Shown here: positions 44,641 to 55,190 of the stretch, one piece after another
Layout: each line of letters opens with the position of its first letter
Numbering within the stretch: the stretch's first letter is position 1
Origin: Massospora cicadina
Lineage: Eukaryota; Entomophthoromycota; Entomophthoromycetes; Entomophthorales; Entomophthoraceae
Reading direction: 5' to 3'
DNA length: 64,000 bases
Assembly (NCBI GenBank): GCA_022478985.1
Contig: JAKSZP010002707.1
Location: 1-64,000, forward strand
Position numbers and translations under genes: made by a program
The notes under the pieces: model-generated
The model's input: the letters and a program-made list of their open reading frames with translations, nothing else
The model's database searches: none
Told to the model about the DNA's origin: nothing

Positions 44641-45185
44641 GATATTACTGCCATTTTATTCCATACTTTGCAGATACATCTGAGCCTCTAGTAAATTTAT
44701 TGAAGAAAGGATACCCTTTCAGTGGAAAGAAGAGCAACAGCAGGCCTTTGACCTATTATATGTAGCTCTACCCCACTCGCTAGTACTTATATGTCCTATT
44801 ATGAAAACCATTTACTTTTTACCAATGATAGCAATATAGCTATTGGAGCTATATTATATCAACACAATGAAAATTTAGCGGACCTTACCATCTCCTACTA
44901 TAGCAAAATCCTAACCATAGCTGAAAGCAACTATAGCATTATGGAACGCAATTACTTGGATGGTCTACTGGCTATTAAGAGTTTCTGGCCCTAATTATAT
45001 GGGATTCATTTTACTTCAATTACTGACTATGCTTATTTGTGATGGATGTAACAAAATGAAAGGCCCTGATGGGAGGTTACCCTGATGGGCGTTAGAGCTT
45101 TAAAAGTACAATCTTCCATCATTCATCGACCAGAGCCCATCAATCAAATGCAGATTGCTTATCCAGACTTCCCATATTAACTTTA
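44641..45185 (+). pseudogene. Element E RNase H
   Basis: Frame 44791-44994 reads LLFTNDSNIAIGAILYQHNE, then SYYSKILTIAESNYSIMERN. TDAS-like NDSN (Asp kept) and the Glu of ERN correspond to catalytic positions. The tail toward ALSR near 45170 is decayed. Confidence 0.8.
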
Positions 45186-45189
45186 ACTG

Positions 45190-46385
45190 ACCCTGAAGAA
45201 AAAGCAACTAGATGATCTCTTATTCCAATTTCATTTACAAATTGATGAATCCCCGACCCTTCAAAAAGAATTGGCAAAAAATTGGCAAATCTTCAAGTTA
45301 AAAACGACAAACTGTATAACCTTTTGTCCCAAAAATGGTTGCCCTACATACGCCCATCAGCTTGAACAGACATCATATTGGAGGGACATCTGAAAGTCAG
45401 CCACAGGGGAATTCGGAAAACTTACCAGTGGCTCAAGCCCCAATATTACTGTGAAGGAATGCTTGTCTTAATCAAGATGTATTAGAGTCATGCCCAGTAT
45501 GTAAAAGTCAAGATAGACTAAACTTCAACTCAACATCTAGTGGTTCCACCCCGTGAACCCTTCAATACTATTAGTATTGACATTGTGATGCACCTCCCTT
45601 GAGCCTCTAATGGTCATAAGTTCCTCCACTTAGCCGTGGATCATTTAACTAAGTGGATCAAAGTGATATCTCTACCCTCTGCTTTGGCAAGAGCTACCGC
45701 CACATTTTTCATATAATTGGATTATCACCCAACATGGGTGCACTAACATAATTCTCTCTGATAACAGTCAGAATTTTTAATTGTTACTGGTAAATGATTT
45801 AGCTGAATTGATTCGATCCACTCATGCTTTTCTCACTCTGTACCATCCTGCAACCAATGGAATAGTAGAGCATGCAAATGATACTTTAAATTCAACTCTC
45901 CAGAAAATGGCCATGACTGACCCACTTCATTGGCCCCAATATTATCCTAGTGCAATACTGGCATATAGGACGGCTATCATTGAATAACTTAGATATTGAC
46001 CTTCCAAGAATTGTACGGAATAAATTCCAGCTGCCTTCTAAAGTACAGTCAATTCAAGATCAAGCTTCCTCAAAGCACCTGAAGTTACTATGCAAAGAAT
46101 TGCTAATGAGATTATACAACTTTAGGCCTTGTCTACTGAGAACTTATATGTTACCAACAATAGAGAAGCTATTAGGTTTAACAATAAACAAGACCCTTTG
46201 CACACCTTCCAACTGGGTGTCTAGTCCTTTTCTACCATCATTGGCCTGGAAGTCATGATAACAAATTTCGAACTAACTGGTTAAGGCCCTACAAAGTTAT
46301 TTAAAAACGAGGAAATGAACACTCAATTGTAGAGGTTGCTCAGGGCACAGTGGTAAATCATATACACAGTCAACTTCTCCAGCTG
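45190..46385 (+). pseudogene. Element E integrase
   Basis: Zinc region: LNRHHIGG and LESCPVCKSQ (His-His, Cys-x2-Cys). Core: NTISIDIVMHLP (first Asp), VDHLTKWIKVIS, ILSDNSQNF (second Asp) and, in frame 45781-45987, YHPATNGIVEHANDTLN (Glu). At least three frameshifts. The C-terminal part (46040-46370) is readable only in patches. Confidence 0.83.
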
Positions 46386-46404
46386 TTTCCCCGCGCCAAG
46401 ATCT

Positions 46405-46416
46405 AGAGGGAGGCGT
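46405..46416 (+). promoter_or_regulatory. Element E polypurine tract
   Basis: AGAGGGAGGCGT lies directly before the 3' LTR start TGTTGG. Shorter and less pure than in B. Confidence 0.65.
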
Positions 46417-46934
46417 TGTTGGAATTTCTACCCAAATTAAAGCTTTGTGTGTATTAAATGAAGGGTTACAAACCAGATCCAATGTTATAGATGAAACTAT
46501 TGTCAGGAATAATCTTAACTGAATTTAAGGCCTCTCAATATTGGGGTTCAACTCTGACTGCTGCAATAAGATATTATAAAACTGAAACCCCCTAATATTG
46601 AGGTTCAAACCTGATCTATGTGGCAATCAAATACTCTTTGACAGACATGACCAGAATGCCGCAGAATCCACAATTAGTATTGAGTATAGATCTTGGCTAA
46701 AAAACGCTCCAATATTTACAGAGAAAACACCCTTATCTCCCATATAATCATGCTCCTAAGAAAATAAACTTTACTCTTTTTTCGCCATTTTACTATATTG
46801 GCGCAAAACTCTATACGTTTAGAGAAAAAACTTTTCAGTATAGAAAAGGTAAAATAAAACCTATCACCCAGGAACTTTGTCTCCTGGTCTCTCAAATAAA
46901 GAACGGTTGTTCTAACAACCCTTACGCCTTGACA
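46417..46934 (+). repeat. Element E 3' LTR
   Basis: 518 bp, TGTTGGAATT...GCCTTGACA, followed by the target duplication GGCTC. Partner of 39516-40032. Confidence 0.9.
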
Positions 46935-47094
46935 GGCTCCACAGGTGCCCTTGGTCCCCTCTTGTATTAAGGAAACTTTTATGGTCTAATCCAAGAGTTT
47001 GGTTTCCTAGACTTGCACCTCATACTTTATATGTAACATCCATGGGTCAGCTGGAATATTGTAAAGAAAATATTGTCTGGACACAGCCTACCAG

Positions 47095-47581
47095 ATGAAG
47101 TGGTATCAGACCACAGACCCAATTTTTAATATGATTTTAGAACTGTAATGGTTGAATGACATGATTTTAGGAACAGACCATAAGAACAAGGAGGAGAAGG
47201 ATTAGTTCAGAGGAGTCAAGTTGGACGCCCTCTCTGACCTTAAATCTACTTTATATTTAAACGCTGGGTTAGGGGCAAGCAGGTCCAAAGCCATCCCCCA
47301 AAATTGTGTGGTGGGGGAACAGACGTTAAACGATGGGGTTAAAGGTTACCCATTATAGGTTGAACAATGATGTCTCACTACATTTGATTTCAGAACATGG
47401 ATTGAACTTGTTTACAAAATTTAGAAATACAAATAATGAGGGTGTTCAGTTAATAGCAAGGTCTCAATATTATGCTTACTTTTTTTTTAGTACTAGATCA
47501 ATATTATGCTTACTCAATATACCAAACTACTTAATTTGGAGTCTCATTTTATTAGATAAACTCATTTCTAAACTCAAATAA
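47095..47581 (+). pseudogene. U3: copy 3 of unclassified ORF family U
   Basis: From an ATG 57 bp after the D LTR end: MKWYQTTDPIFNMILEL, a stop, WLNDMILGTDHKNKEEKD, a stop, then VKLDALSDLKSTLY and, after a shift, LKVTHYRLNNDVSL and GLNLFTKFRNTNNEG. It aligns in order with U2 and U1. The position right behind an LTR suggests the first gene (gag N-terminus) of the D-type chromovirus. A 34-bp micro-insertion event lies within it (47464-47514). Confidence 0.6.
47464..47514 (-). mobile_element. Micro-insertion 1: truncated retroposon tail with 17-bp target duplication
   Basis: TCAATATTATGCTTACT occurs at 47464-47480 and again, identical, at 47498-47514. The 17 bases between them read on the minus strand TCTAGTACTAAAAAAAA. 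This is the pattern of an extremely 5'-truncated LINE or SINE copy. The same tail is found at 52300-52318. Confidence 0.78.
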
Positions 47582-47639
47582 AGTGATTGAGTCCCAAACT
47601 TTCAATTTTACTCAAATTAGTCCTGTTCCAACCAATTCT

Positions 47640-48180
47640 CTGTTGGTCGTCTCTCCTACAAAAAGGACTTTGTTTACTGATACTTATTTATTTATGCTAT
47701 CTGTTACTGGTCTCGCGGTATACCTCCTTATGGAGGTATTCTGGGTTTATTTTTAAGCACTGAAGTTACAAGAACTGCAGTGGTTGCGTGCACACATGTT
47801 TTGTTAGATTTCATTTCCTGGAGAGTTATAAATACTCCCCTCACAGAATCCTCCTTCTATCCAAATCAGGTATCAAGCCCAATTACTCGTCTTCTTCCAT
47901 CCCCCAGTCAGATAGCCATATGTAAAGGGTTAACCAGACTTTTGAGCATTATCTCTGCTGTTATTTCCCTGCCCAGAAAAACACCTGAGCCACCTAGCTA
48001 CCCCTCACTTAATCTACTCACAATAGAATCACTTACTCTTCCATGGTTATGCCCCATTTTTGCTAATGATGGTCAACATCCCCAGAAGTTTGATGAGCTC
48101 CCTGATGGAGTGGTAATAGCTGCGGATAATCTAGTGAACAACATCCAGTCAAAAATTGTGTCTTGAAGTCCCATATGAAA
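47640..48180 (+). pseudogene. N integrase core
   Basis: Across two frames: SGIKPNYSSSSIPQSDSHM, a stop, RVNQTFEHYLCCYFPAQKNT and APFL/CPIFANDGQHPQKFDEL (the end of frame 47780-48166). Compared with the family's GIKPxxSTxYHPQxDGQTERVNQxLExYLR, the catalytic Glu codon of QTER is now TAA. SPFFANxGxHPxFDxLP matches FANDGQHPQKFDEL, which shows that the 128-codon frame 47780-48166 is partly integrase read in two frames, not a host gene. Confidence 0.82.
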
Positions 48181-48194
48181 GAGGACATTCAAGT

Positions 48195-48440
48195 TAAAAA
48201 GCCAAAGCTGACGCTCATTGCTCTGACCATCATAGGTGCAAATAAGGTGACATGACTCCCATTAATGCTAAGAATTAAGCCATCCCTGTGAAATGCTGTA
48301 AGCTAGACTCACTTGCCCTGGGTCCATACAAGGTGCTTTACCAGATTAATTAGTTAACTTATGAATTTGCACTAACTAAAGGTTCTTGAGCATACCGTGT
48401 TTCCATATCTCACATTTATGGAAGTTTGAGGGTCCTGTAG
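48195..48440 (+). pseudogene. N integrase C-terminal GPY/F module
   Basis: Reads CKxGDMTPINAKN, then LALGPYKVLYQIN, LTYEFALTKGS and YRVSISHIYGSL. Family pattern: FKVGDLVWLxxKN...LGPFxVLxxIxxxAYxLxLPxxxxxHPVFHVSLL. GPYK is kept at about 48320-48334. Confidence 0.8.
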
Positions 48441-48529
48441 CTGAAAACCCAGGCCCTCTATGCTCATAAAATCTTGGTAAAATAAATATGAAGTTGACAG
48501 AAATCTGAAGACTGAAAATTATAGTTTAG

Positions 48530-48640
48530 AATATTTTTTAATTTGACAAATGGTTAGATACTTCATTGAGTAGCCCACCTGGAAATCAGCCTCAGACTGT
48601 GACCACTGTCCTGGGAGGATCAAGGAATTTCTGGTCAAAA
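48530..48640 (+). pseudogene. N chromodomain relic
   Basis: One plus frame reads FLI, a stop, QMVRYFIE, a stop, PTWKSASDCDHCPGRIKEFL. It lines up with YLVxWxxYxxExATWExxxxLxxCPxxIxEFL of chromodomains and lies 90 bp after the GPY/F module, where chromoviruses carry it. Two stops. Confidence 0.55.
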
Positions 48641-49312
48641 ATGGCATTAAACTAAAGGGTGAGCCATTATCAGACTTTGCTGGGTGTAACAATGCACTGA
48701 TATTCCAAAAATCTAATGCATATATGGCTGTAGGCCCAATTGAACTAACTACAATCCAAACACTTGGCATTGAGGTCTAACCAAAACAGATAAACAAAAT
48801 GAATTTATATTGATGTCCAATTAAAATCAATAAACATAAGCTTCCAATTATAACTGCACTAATTTCATCATTCAATCCTGAAAACAATGCCAATCAATCC
48901 TATTCCAGTTGCAGTAAAATTAGCTGCAGTTATCCAAATTTTCAAGATTCAACTCAGTGACCAACTCTATTAAGTTTTTAAACAAGTAAATGAACCACTT
49001 ATGACTCATATAAGATCGTTAATCCACCTACTAGTGATTAGCATATAAGTGGCTCCTTACTAGAGATTTTCAGTTTTTTTATATAAACACTTAAATAAAA
49101 ACTTTTAGATTTACTCCAGTATTTCTGCTATATAATTAAGTTGTAGCACAAACTAATGCTGTCTCAGATGCCACAGCACTGGCTCTAGTGTTGTATTCTG
49201 AAAACTTGTGTTTCTATTAGTGAGAAACTTCCAATCCTCACCAATATCATCCCCACTTTATAAAGCTTATTATGTACAGCATTAATTGTAATTGATTATG
49301 CAGGACCCTTAC
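48641..49312. other. N 3' part without recognised gene
   Basis: The chromodomain frame stays open to about 48777 (LTTIQTLGIEV then stop), the likely end of pol. The rest is AT-rich with no motif. No clear polypurine tract before 49313. Confidence 0.45.
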
Positions 49313-49620
49313 TGTCAGGCTAGCAGCTAGTTTGAAGAAAACTGTCCATCTTGATAGGGTTTGACAATGCCCAGTTGATGGTACTGAATGCCAGAGGCTC
49401 AGCTGCACTAATGACTTTTAAAAGGGACACCCTAAGGGTTAATTGAGGAGTAATCTGTTCAGATAATATACCAAAGGCCCCTACACAAGCCAGAAGGCTG
49501 CAGTAGGGGCAATTGTGGGTATTGGGGAAAATCAAGGGTGAGAGAGGCAGGGAGGGTGACAACCCCTCTAATTTTTGCAGCTGTAAGGTATTATATATAA
49601 ATAGGGTGGATTCTTTTATT
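49313..49620 (+). repeat. D-family LTR fragment, copy 4 (diverged)
   Basis: Begins TGTCAGGCTAG. The block accaaaggcccctac...ggctgcagtaggggcaa matches accaaaggccccatag...ggttgcaatggggcaa of copy 3. Similarity fades after about 49600. Candidate 3' LTR of N. Confidence 0.55.
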
Positions 49621-50289
49621 AAATAATGAGAGATAGATTACATTCAAAATGGTATAAATTGTGGAAAAAATGGGACAGAATGGGTAAAATAAGGCATTTG
49701 ACAAGTTCCACAGTGTGCACGTGTATTGGCAATTGAAATAGCAGAGTTAATTTTCCACAAGCTTGTGGAGGCTGGGGAGCAACAATGGATTTACAGATTA
49801 GAATGACCGCCATTGGTCTCCAGTATTATTTCATGTATGGTGGCGTGCATCACCAGATAATTTTTGGCGACTCCAACATGTTGGCGTGGAGGGTGGATTC
49901 TGAGAAAAGGGTTAAAAAATGAAATTAATTTTATCAAAAGAAGATTAAGGGAAGGAAAACTAAAGAATAAAATGTCAAGCTTTAACAAAAATCTTTCTTT
50001 TACTCTGACAGCTATAATTGAAGCCAAATTTGGATTTTTTAAAAAAACATGACCGCTTAAACAAGCAAAAAATCTTAAAATGTTGATGCTTTCAACGCCT
50101 GCTGTCCCAGCCTGGGGCGGTGGTGCGCCGCCTGCTGATGTGTTTGCCCACCGCTGAAGCGTGCCTGGGCTGGCTCTGCTAGCCCTCCCAACGCTACCAG
50201 GCGTTATGTCCCCCTTGGGACTTGGCCCACCACCTCGCAAGCTCCCAAGTGGTGCTCCAGAGCCCTTTGGTGCTCCCACGGAGCAATTT
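49621..50289. other. Unassigned sequence with a GC-rich block (50090-50285)
   Basis: 49621-50080 is AT-rich without motif. 50090-50285 is markedly rich in G and C and opens a minus frame (50279-49791) of low-complexity Gly/Pro text. That frame extends into AT-rich sequence, so I do not call it a gene. Confidence 0.45.
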
Positions 50290-51757
50290 GTATCTTGGCC
50301 TCCAGGTTAAATATGGGAATCTTTTCCTATACACAAGTGTGGCCATTATTGAAATGGACATGGCGGTCTATGAACACATTGGCTTTATTGATTTTCGCCC
50401 CTTTAAGGGTATTTTGATCTCAGCTTCTGTTCTGAAGCTGATGCAATGGCAGCATCTAAGCTGCCATAGTTTTTAAAGTTATTCCCCTTCCTACCATTTG
50501 CACTGGCTCCCAGATGAGGCCACTTTGGTGGTCCAGTTTGCCAGGTTGACCTCCCACTTTTCCCCAAACGCCTCTGCCATGAGCTCACGGAGAGTTTGGC
50601 CATTTACATAGCAGACCCCGTGCAGAAAATCATGTTTCTGAATGGAGTGGATTGTTTGGCAGGGCAGCGCGTCTTTGCAACAATTTGCCCATTCTATCAT
50701 GACACTCATCTCGCAATTCCCCTTTGCACAGTGATCAGATCCACCCCTGATCACCCATTCTGGGCGCACATTAGTATAGGCCTCACCATTTGCCCCTTGT
50801 GCTTTAGACTTGGTCACTCATAGTGCAAGTGCCCAACAGCTTCCACCTCTGCTGCTTCCACTTCTCCCCCTCCGTCTTTAGCTCAGCTGCTGCTTTACTC
50901 AAATTTTTTTGAGTGGGGCTCAATTCTCCCACCCCAACCTCGGTGAATTCTGGCATGGCTTTCAAAGCTGCAGCCAATCAAAATTTCTAAAAGTTTAAAA
51001 AATTAGTCAATTTATGGCAACATGATCCAATGGCTGAAATAGTTTCAGCTGAGCTGCCATGGGTGACAGTTCACAGCTGATCAGATGTTGGCAACTTGTC
51101 AACTCCAGTGGCTGGACCAGCATTAGCCAAGCTAAATCCTTTTGTATCTCAATTGGATTGACAAAAATGACTGGTTGTGTAACGTTAAACCATATTTTAC
51201 ATTGGAGGAGCTCTTTTTCAATCCTCCCAAATCATGCCCCACCATTTTTGTCCTAAAAACGGCTATTCTCCTTTATAAAAATATAAACAAAATGAAAGTC
51301 AAAGCTACTGCAGCTCCTGCCAACACCCTACTCCGCCAGCAACTCCATGGGGAAATGGAACCCCTGTTTGAGGGTATTCCTATCCCCAATTTCCCTCATG
51401 ATTTTGAGGAAGAGGCGAAGTATAAGATTGAGGAGCTGGCTTTTGATGAGAGCTGAACCTGCATTAATGCAGCAAAAACCTCACTTTTTGACCCTAATTG
51501 TCTTGAAACCCATCGGCTCATCAAGTCATTTACTTGTGTGCCTGCTTTCATTACTTTTGCTGACACAACTTGCTCAATACATTGAGGAGATGGACACCGC
51601 CAGCCTCATCAACAAAGAAAACCCACAATTATACCTCCTTATGCCACATGTCGCTGATGCTCTCACCACAATGCTGTCCGCCATGGTCTGCCAGCTAAAG
51701 TGGGCGCTGGACAAAAGTTTCCTCAAAAATACTTTACTTTCTGATATGGTTTCCTAG
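50290..51757 (+). pseudogene. Orphan LINE ORF1-like relic with CCHC knuckle
   Basis: The plus strand at 50791-50832 reads CPLCFRLGHS-stop-CKC, a C-x2-C-x4-H-x4-C knuckle with one TAG. Upstream text (frame 50596-50823: KIMFLNGVDCLAGQRVFATI) resembles the LINE ORF1 text at 16500-16420 (LMLNLCTGKAIAVI). Downstream frames 51142-51456 and 51347-51757 are overlapping and of unknown product. No ORF2 follows, and the strand is opposite to the LINE at 11894-17146. A gag relic is the alternative. Confidence 0.5.
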
Positions 51758-51975
51758 GCTGTTAGCTGAGGTGCCATATTAAGAATTTTTTTCTAATAAT
51801 CCCTTTATTTGGCCCATTTGCAAATAAAGATGCGTGGCGGCTCCCTCTTTTGGGTTAGGCACCACTAGTGCTAAAAAAGAATAAATTGTCAACATACCCT
51901 AAGGAGGGTGGTTGTTTATACAGTGGAGGGGAAAAGGGGAGCTTAGAACTTTGTAATGACTTAAGCTCTTGATGG
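51758..51975. other. Unassigned flank left of element C
   Basis: No motif. Target sequence of C; resumes at 61481. Confidence 0.4.
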
Positions 51976-51980
51976 GCACC

Positions 51981-53141
51981 TGTTAAAACTCTAGGGTCTT
52001 CGCTGCTTGTTCACAAATATTAACCCCTGTTGAGCTGCATAGGTTCAATGTGTGCACACTTCACGTTGTCTGATGATATATTATTTATGATTGATAATAG
52101 TATGAAGACTATTATTCATAGTTTATTAGATAACCTGTGTTGGTCCAACGCTTGACCAGTATTCCTCCTCAAAATACTCTAAATGTCCTCAGTAGGGATC
52201 TAGACCCTTATCCGCTTAACTTGATCCACTCTCAGATCCTTAGTTTACAGCCTCTCTCTGGTAACAAAGCCAGCAGCAATCACTGTATCAGCTCAGCTTT
52301 TTTTTAGTACTAGATGGTCTGTATCAGCTCAGCTTCTCTTATTAGGATCCTTGATCCTTTCTCTTTATTCTATTAAAGAGTCCTCAATTAAAGCACACGG
52401 CAATAATTTCCTTAAAGATGAATATAACTAAAACTTAATAATGAATTCTGCTAAAGTCTGAGTTTTTTCTTTATTAAGTCATAAAGTATGGTTTTTTATT
52501 AAGTAAATTCTCAGGGGAATTTATAGAGGGAATTCTGCGCCTAAACCTCGGTTAGTGCCTAAGCATTGAATGGCAGCCGTTGCCATTAAATTACCATTTG
52601 TCATCTCATCAGCAATGTTCTTCCCCATCTTGGTTAAGATTCCATCATCAGACATACTTGAGACCTAAAAAGGAAAGAGTCAGAAAACGTGTCCCTAACA
52701 TTTTCTACTCAATCCCAGAAAACCAACCATATTTGGCAAGTGACCCGATTAGGTAATGGGACTTATTACCCATTATAGCAGGTCGTGAACAAACTAGTTA
52801 ATTCAATAGTTGTAGGTGGCATCACCACCTCACAACTTGCTCCTTAAATACCTAATTGGTCAGTGATGAAACCTAACCGATCCCAATTGGTACACCTGAT
52901 AGTTAATCATCAATTAACTATCAGATGCCCTCATTTTGTCAACAACTCTGCCCAACAAGATCTTAAGCATTCACCCAGATTGATTGCCAACGGATCCAAA
53001 CCAGGAGAATTACCTAAAAACCCTGAACATCATTAACCCATAAATTGGTGTCAACTGATATCCAAAACACGCTATAGGGAATTATCCCTCAACAATCCAT
53101 GATAATCTAGACGGCTGGAAAGGTGGGCAAAAATACTAACA
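51981..53141 (-). repeat. Element C 3' LTR
   Basis: 1161 bp, aligned along its length with 60348-61475. It is 33 bp longer, chiefly because of a 36-bp insertion event at 52283-52335. Confidence 0.92.
52283..52335 (-). mobile_element. Micro-insertion 2: truncated retroposon tail with 17-bp target duplication
   Basis: CTGTATCAGCTCAGCTT occurs at 52283-52299 and identically at 52319-52335. Between them the minus strand reads ACCATCTAGTACTAAAAAA. The partner LTR of C lacks this, so it arrived after C. The tail TCTAGTACTAAAAAA is shared with micro-insertion 1. Confidence 0.82.
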
Positions 53142-55190
53142 CCCCCCCTATTGCCTAGATTTTCAGCAAGAATAGGATTGGGACAGGGGTTAACCATCTT
53201 GGACATCAGGTTCTATACTTCTTGGTTTCTAGCAGAGCACAGTCAATCTGTACTCAACGCTGCTCAGGATGACCTTCAGCATATGGCGTTCTTCCTCTTC
53301 CTCCTTGCTACCACCTTCTCAGAGCGCAGTCCCCACGACCTTCTGTCATGCTGGGTCGATCCATTTACTCATGATAATACTGATCCTGATTTCTGATTTT
53401 CCCCCCATCAGGGCATATGACCCATTGTCATATTCAAGATTCTTGGTCTGGCGTCTTCAATTTCCTGATTTTTCTCCTCGTCCTCAACAGGAGAATCTTG
53501 CCAATGATTTCTTTTTTGCAGTGCAAATAAGAATGCTCATTTATATTTTCTTTTGTTATTTCCCATAATAACTTTTTGGCTCATATCATTTTTAATTATT
53601 CCCTGGAGAGCTTATCTCATTAATTTTGAGATGAATTTCTCTAAAGTTAGAGCTTAATTGATTCCAGAGTGCATAAGGTCAACTATTATAAAAGCCCTTA
53701 ACCCCCTCTTGTCCATCTCATATGTTGAATTCTTAGTCTTGGTACCAACAACTGCTTGACAGCATGTCCAATAAAGATCTTCAGCTCTTCCAAATGATGA
53801 GTCAATCTGTGCAAAGAAACCTCTTCTATGGTCCTCCCAGGACTCATACTCCCAGTCAAGTACCCTTGGCCAGTCCTTCTGTAAAATTACTGGAAATGGT
53901 ATTCAACCCTGACAAAACCAGTTAGCGATCATCTCAAATGACTCACTACCAATCCTCCCTCTGTCATCAATTCCTGAATTAGACTTTAAAACTCTCCTAG
54001 ATTTGGCTCATTTGCATATACTCCTACAATCATCGTCAAACTTCCTGAAGCAATGCCCTCCATTTTTGATTGGTTGTTTAAGCCAAATCAGACTTGCTTC
54101 CAGAGTTCCTTTTCTGACTCAGCCAGTATTACAACCCAGTTGTTCTTTAAACTAAACTAGCTATCAGAAACTGAAAACACTTTAAACTCTTCTGCGCAGA
54201 ATTGAGGACCTGAGTAACTGAGGCTCTATCCATAGCTTTGAACCCCTCCAATCTTGAAAACATTCTATATTGAGATGTTGCAGCCTATGCTCTTCGCTTT
54301 GCAGCCAAGTTCTTCAAAGTTTGGCCAAAAAGCTTCTGGTCTCTCCCAGCTTCCATTGCTCATTCTGCTTTCGCCTACAAGAAGCTCATAGTCATCGTCT
54401 GAAGGATGTCATCTTCTCCCTGCACAACTATCTCATTTTTGGCACATCTCATTGGTACTTTTATTAATGGCAGTAATAGAGGCAAGATTTGGCAACCCCC
54501 ACCTAGCATCCCTTGCTTAATGCCAGCTCATATGTCCAATGTTTTTGATGAAGTCCATCAGCAAGCGCTCAAGATCAACCTTCCAGCTAAAGTGCCATAC
54601 CAGGATTACTTAGGGATATTTGCTAACTGCCTATTCTTGTTCTGTTGCTTGCCTCCCCAATCCGTGTATCATGTTTGGCAAGTACTTATATTTCCATCTC
54701 TCTTCCCCTAGCCGCATTCTCACAGGGATCAGCCTCCACTTAGCGAAGTTGGCTTTGAGTAGGTCTAGCCCTTGCTAGCGTCTGGTCTCACATAGATTTC
54801 AACGGGTTTATTACTCCTACTGTTATATATCCTCCCTCCCCCAAGAGGCGATATAGATGGAATCATCTCCAAGTTGAGGATAACTAAAAAAAATTATAAA
54901 AATATATCTTTTTATGTGCTTTTTTAATAATTTTTTTCTATTATATTTTTTATCACTTTTTATTTCTTTTCTTCTTTTTCCCCAAACTGGTTCTGAGGCA
55001 TACTTAGACCTACCAGTTTCCATGGTTCAGATGTTTTATTTTCTAAGACTTAACCATCTAGTTTGTTTCAGCGGTCCTTTTTTGGACTTAACCAAATCAG
55101 CAGGACATAACCATCTCAATGGTTTAGCAGTCCTTTGGGAACACTTTTTTAATTACTTTTTTCATCGATCCACTGCTTTAAATACTAAGC
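53142..55190 (+). other. Extra region of element C between integrase and 3' LTR, with opposite-strand frames
   Basis: The pyrimidine run after 53141 is the polypurine tract on the minus strand. Beyond it the element's own strand has no supported gene. The plus strand has frames 53151-53396, 53269-53568, 53764-53925 (starting MSNKDLQLFQMMSQSVQRNL, 77 bp after a tataaaag at 53687), 54270-54467 and 54406-54711. The last contains HMSNVFDEVHQQALKINLPA. I recognise none of them. It could be an antisense accessory gene or an old nested insertion; no target duplication is visible. Confidence 0.4.

Larger units (their letters stand above)
39516..46934 (+). mobile_element. Element E: complete dead dUTPase-type Ty3/gypsy retrotransposon (7.4 kb)
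   Basis: LTRs of 517 bp (39516-40032) and 518 bp (46417-46934). GGCTC lies at 39511-39515 and 46935-46939, a perfect 5-bp target duplication. Gag, protease, dUTPase-like domain, RT, RNase H and integrase are on the plus strand, all broken. A 739-bp tandem duplication (42605-44076) interrupts the RT. It lies in the D LTR of N. Confidence 0.92.
37369..47038 (+). repeat. D-family long LTR, copy 2 (split by F and E)
   Basis: 37369-39051 and 46940-47038 join into one LTR of about 1.78 kb that matches copy 1 across the junction (copy 1 reads ccaaaggctccacgggtgcc; copy 2 reads ccaagggctc, then the insert, then cacaggtgcc). It ends ATGTAACA. The perfect resumption of homology shows that 39052-46939 was inserted. 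Confidence 0.8.
37369..49620 (+). mobile_element. N: decayed plus-strand chromovirus with D-family LTRs, hosting F and E
   Basis: The proposed 5' LTR is D copy 2 (37369-47038, interrupted by F and E). Internal remains follow: U3 (47095-47581), integrase (about 47640-48440) and chromodomain relic (48530-48640). A diverged D fragment at 49313-49620 is the candidate 3' LTR. RT and RNase H are missing, apparently deleted between about 47580 and 47640. The linkage is inferred from order and strand. No matching 5-bp flanks were found. Confidence 0.6.

Noticed and set aside
47780..48166. 128-codon plus frame as a host gene
   Set aside because: Its end (FANDGQHPQKFDELP) and the neighbouring frame (GIKPN...RVNQTFEHYL) are integrase text of a chromovirus.
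49791..50279. 162-codon minus frame rich in Gly and Pro
   Set aside because: Low-complexity translation of a GC-rich block running into AT-rich sequence; no conserved motif.
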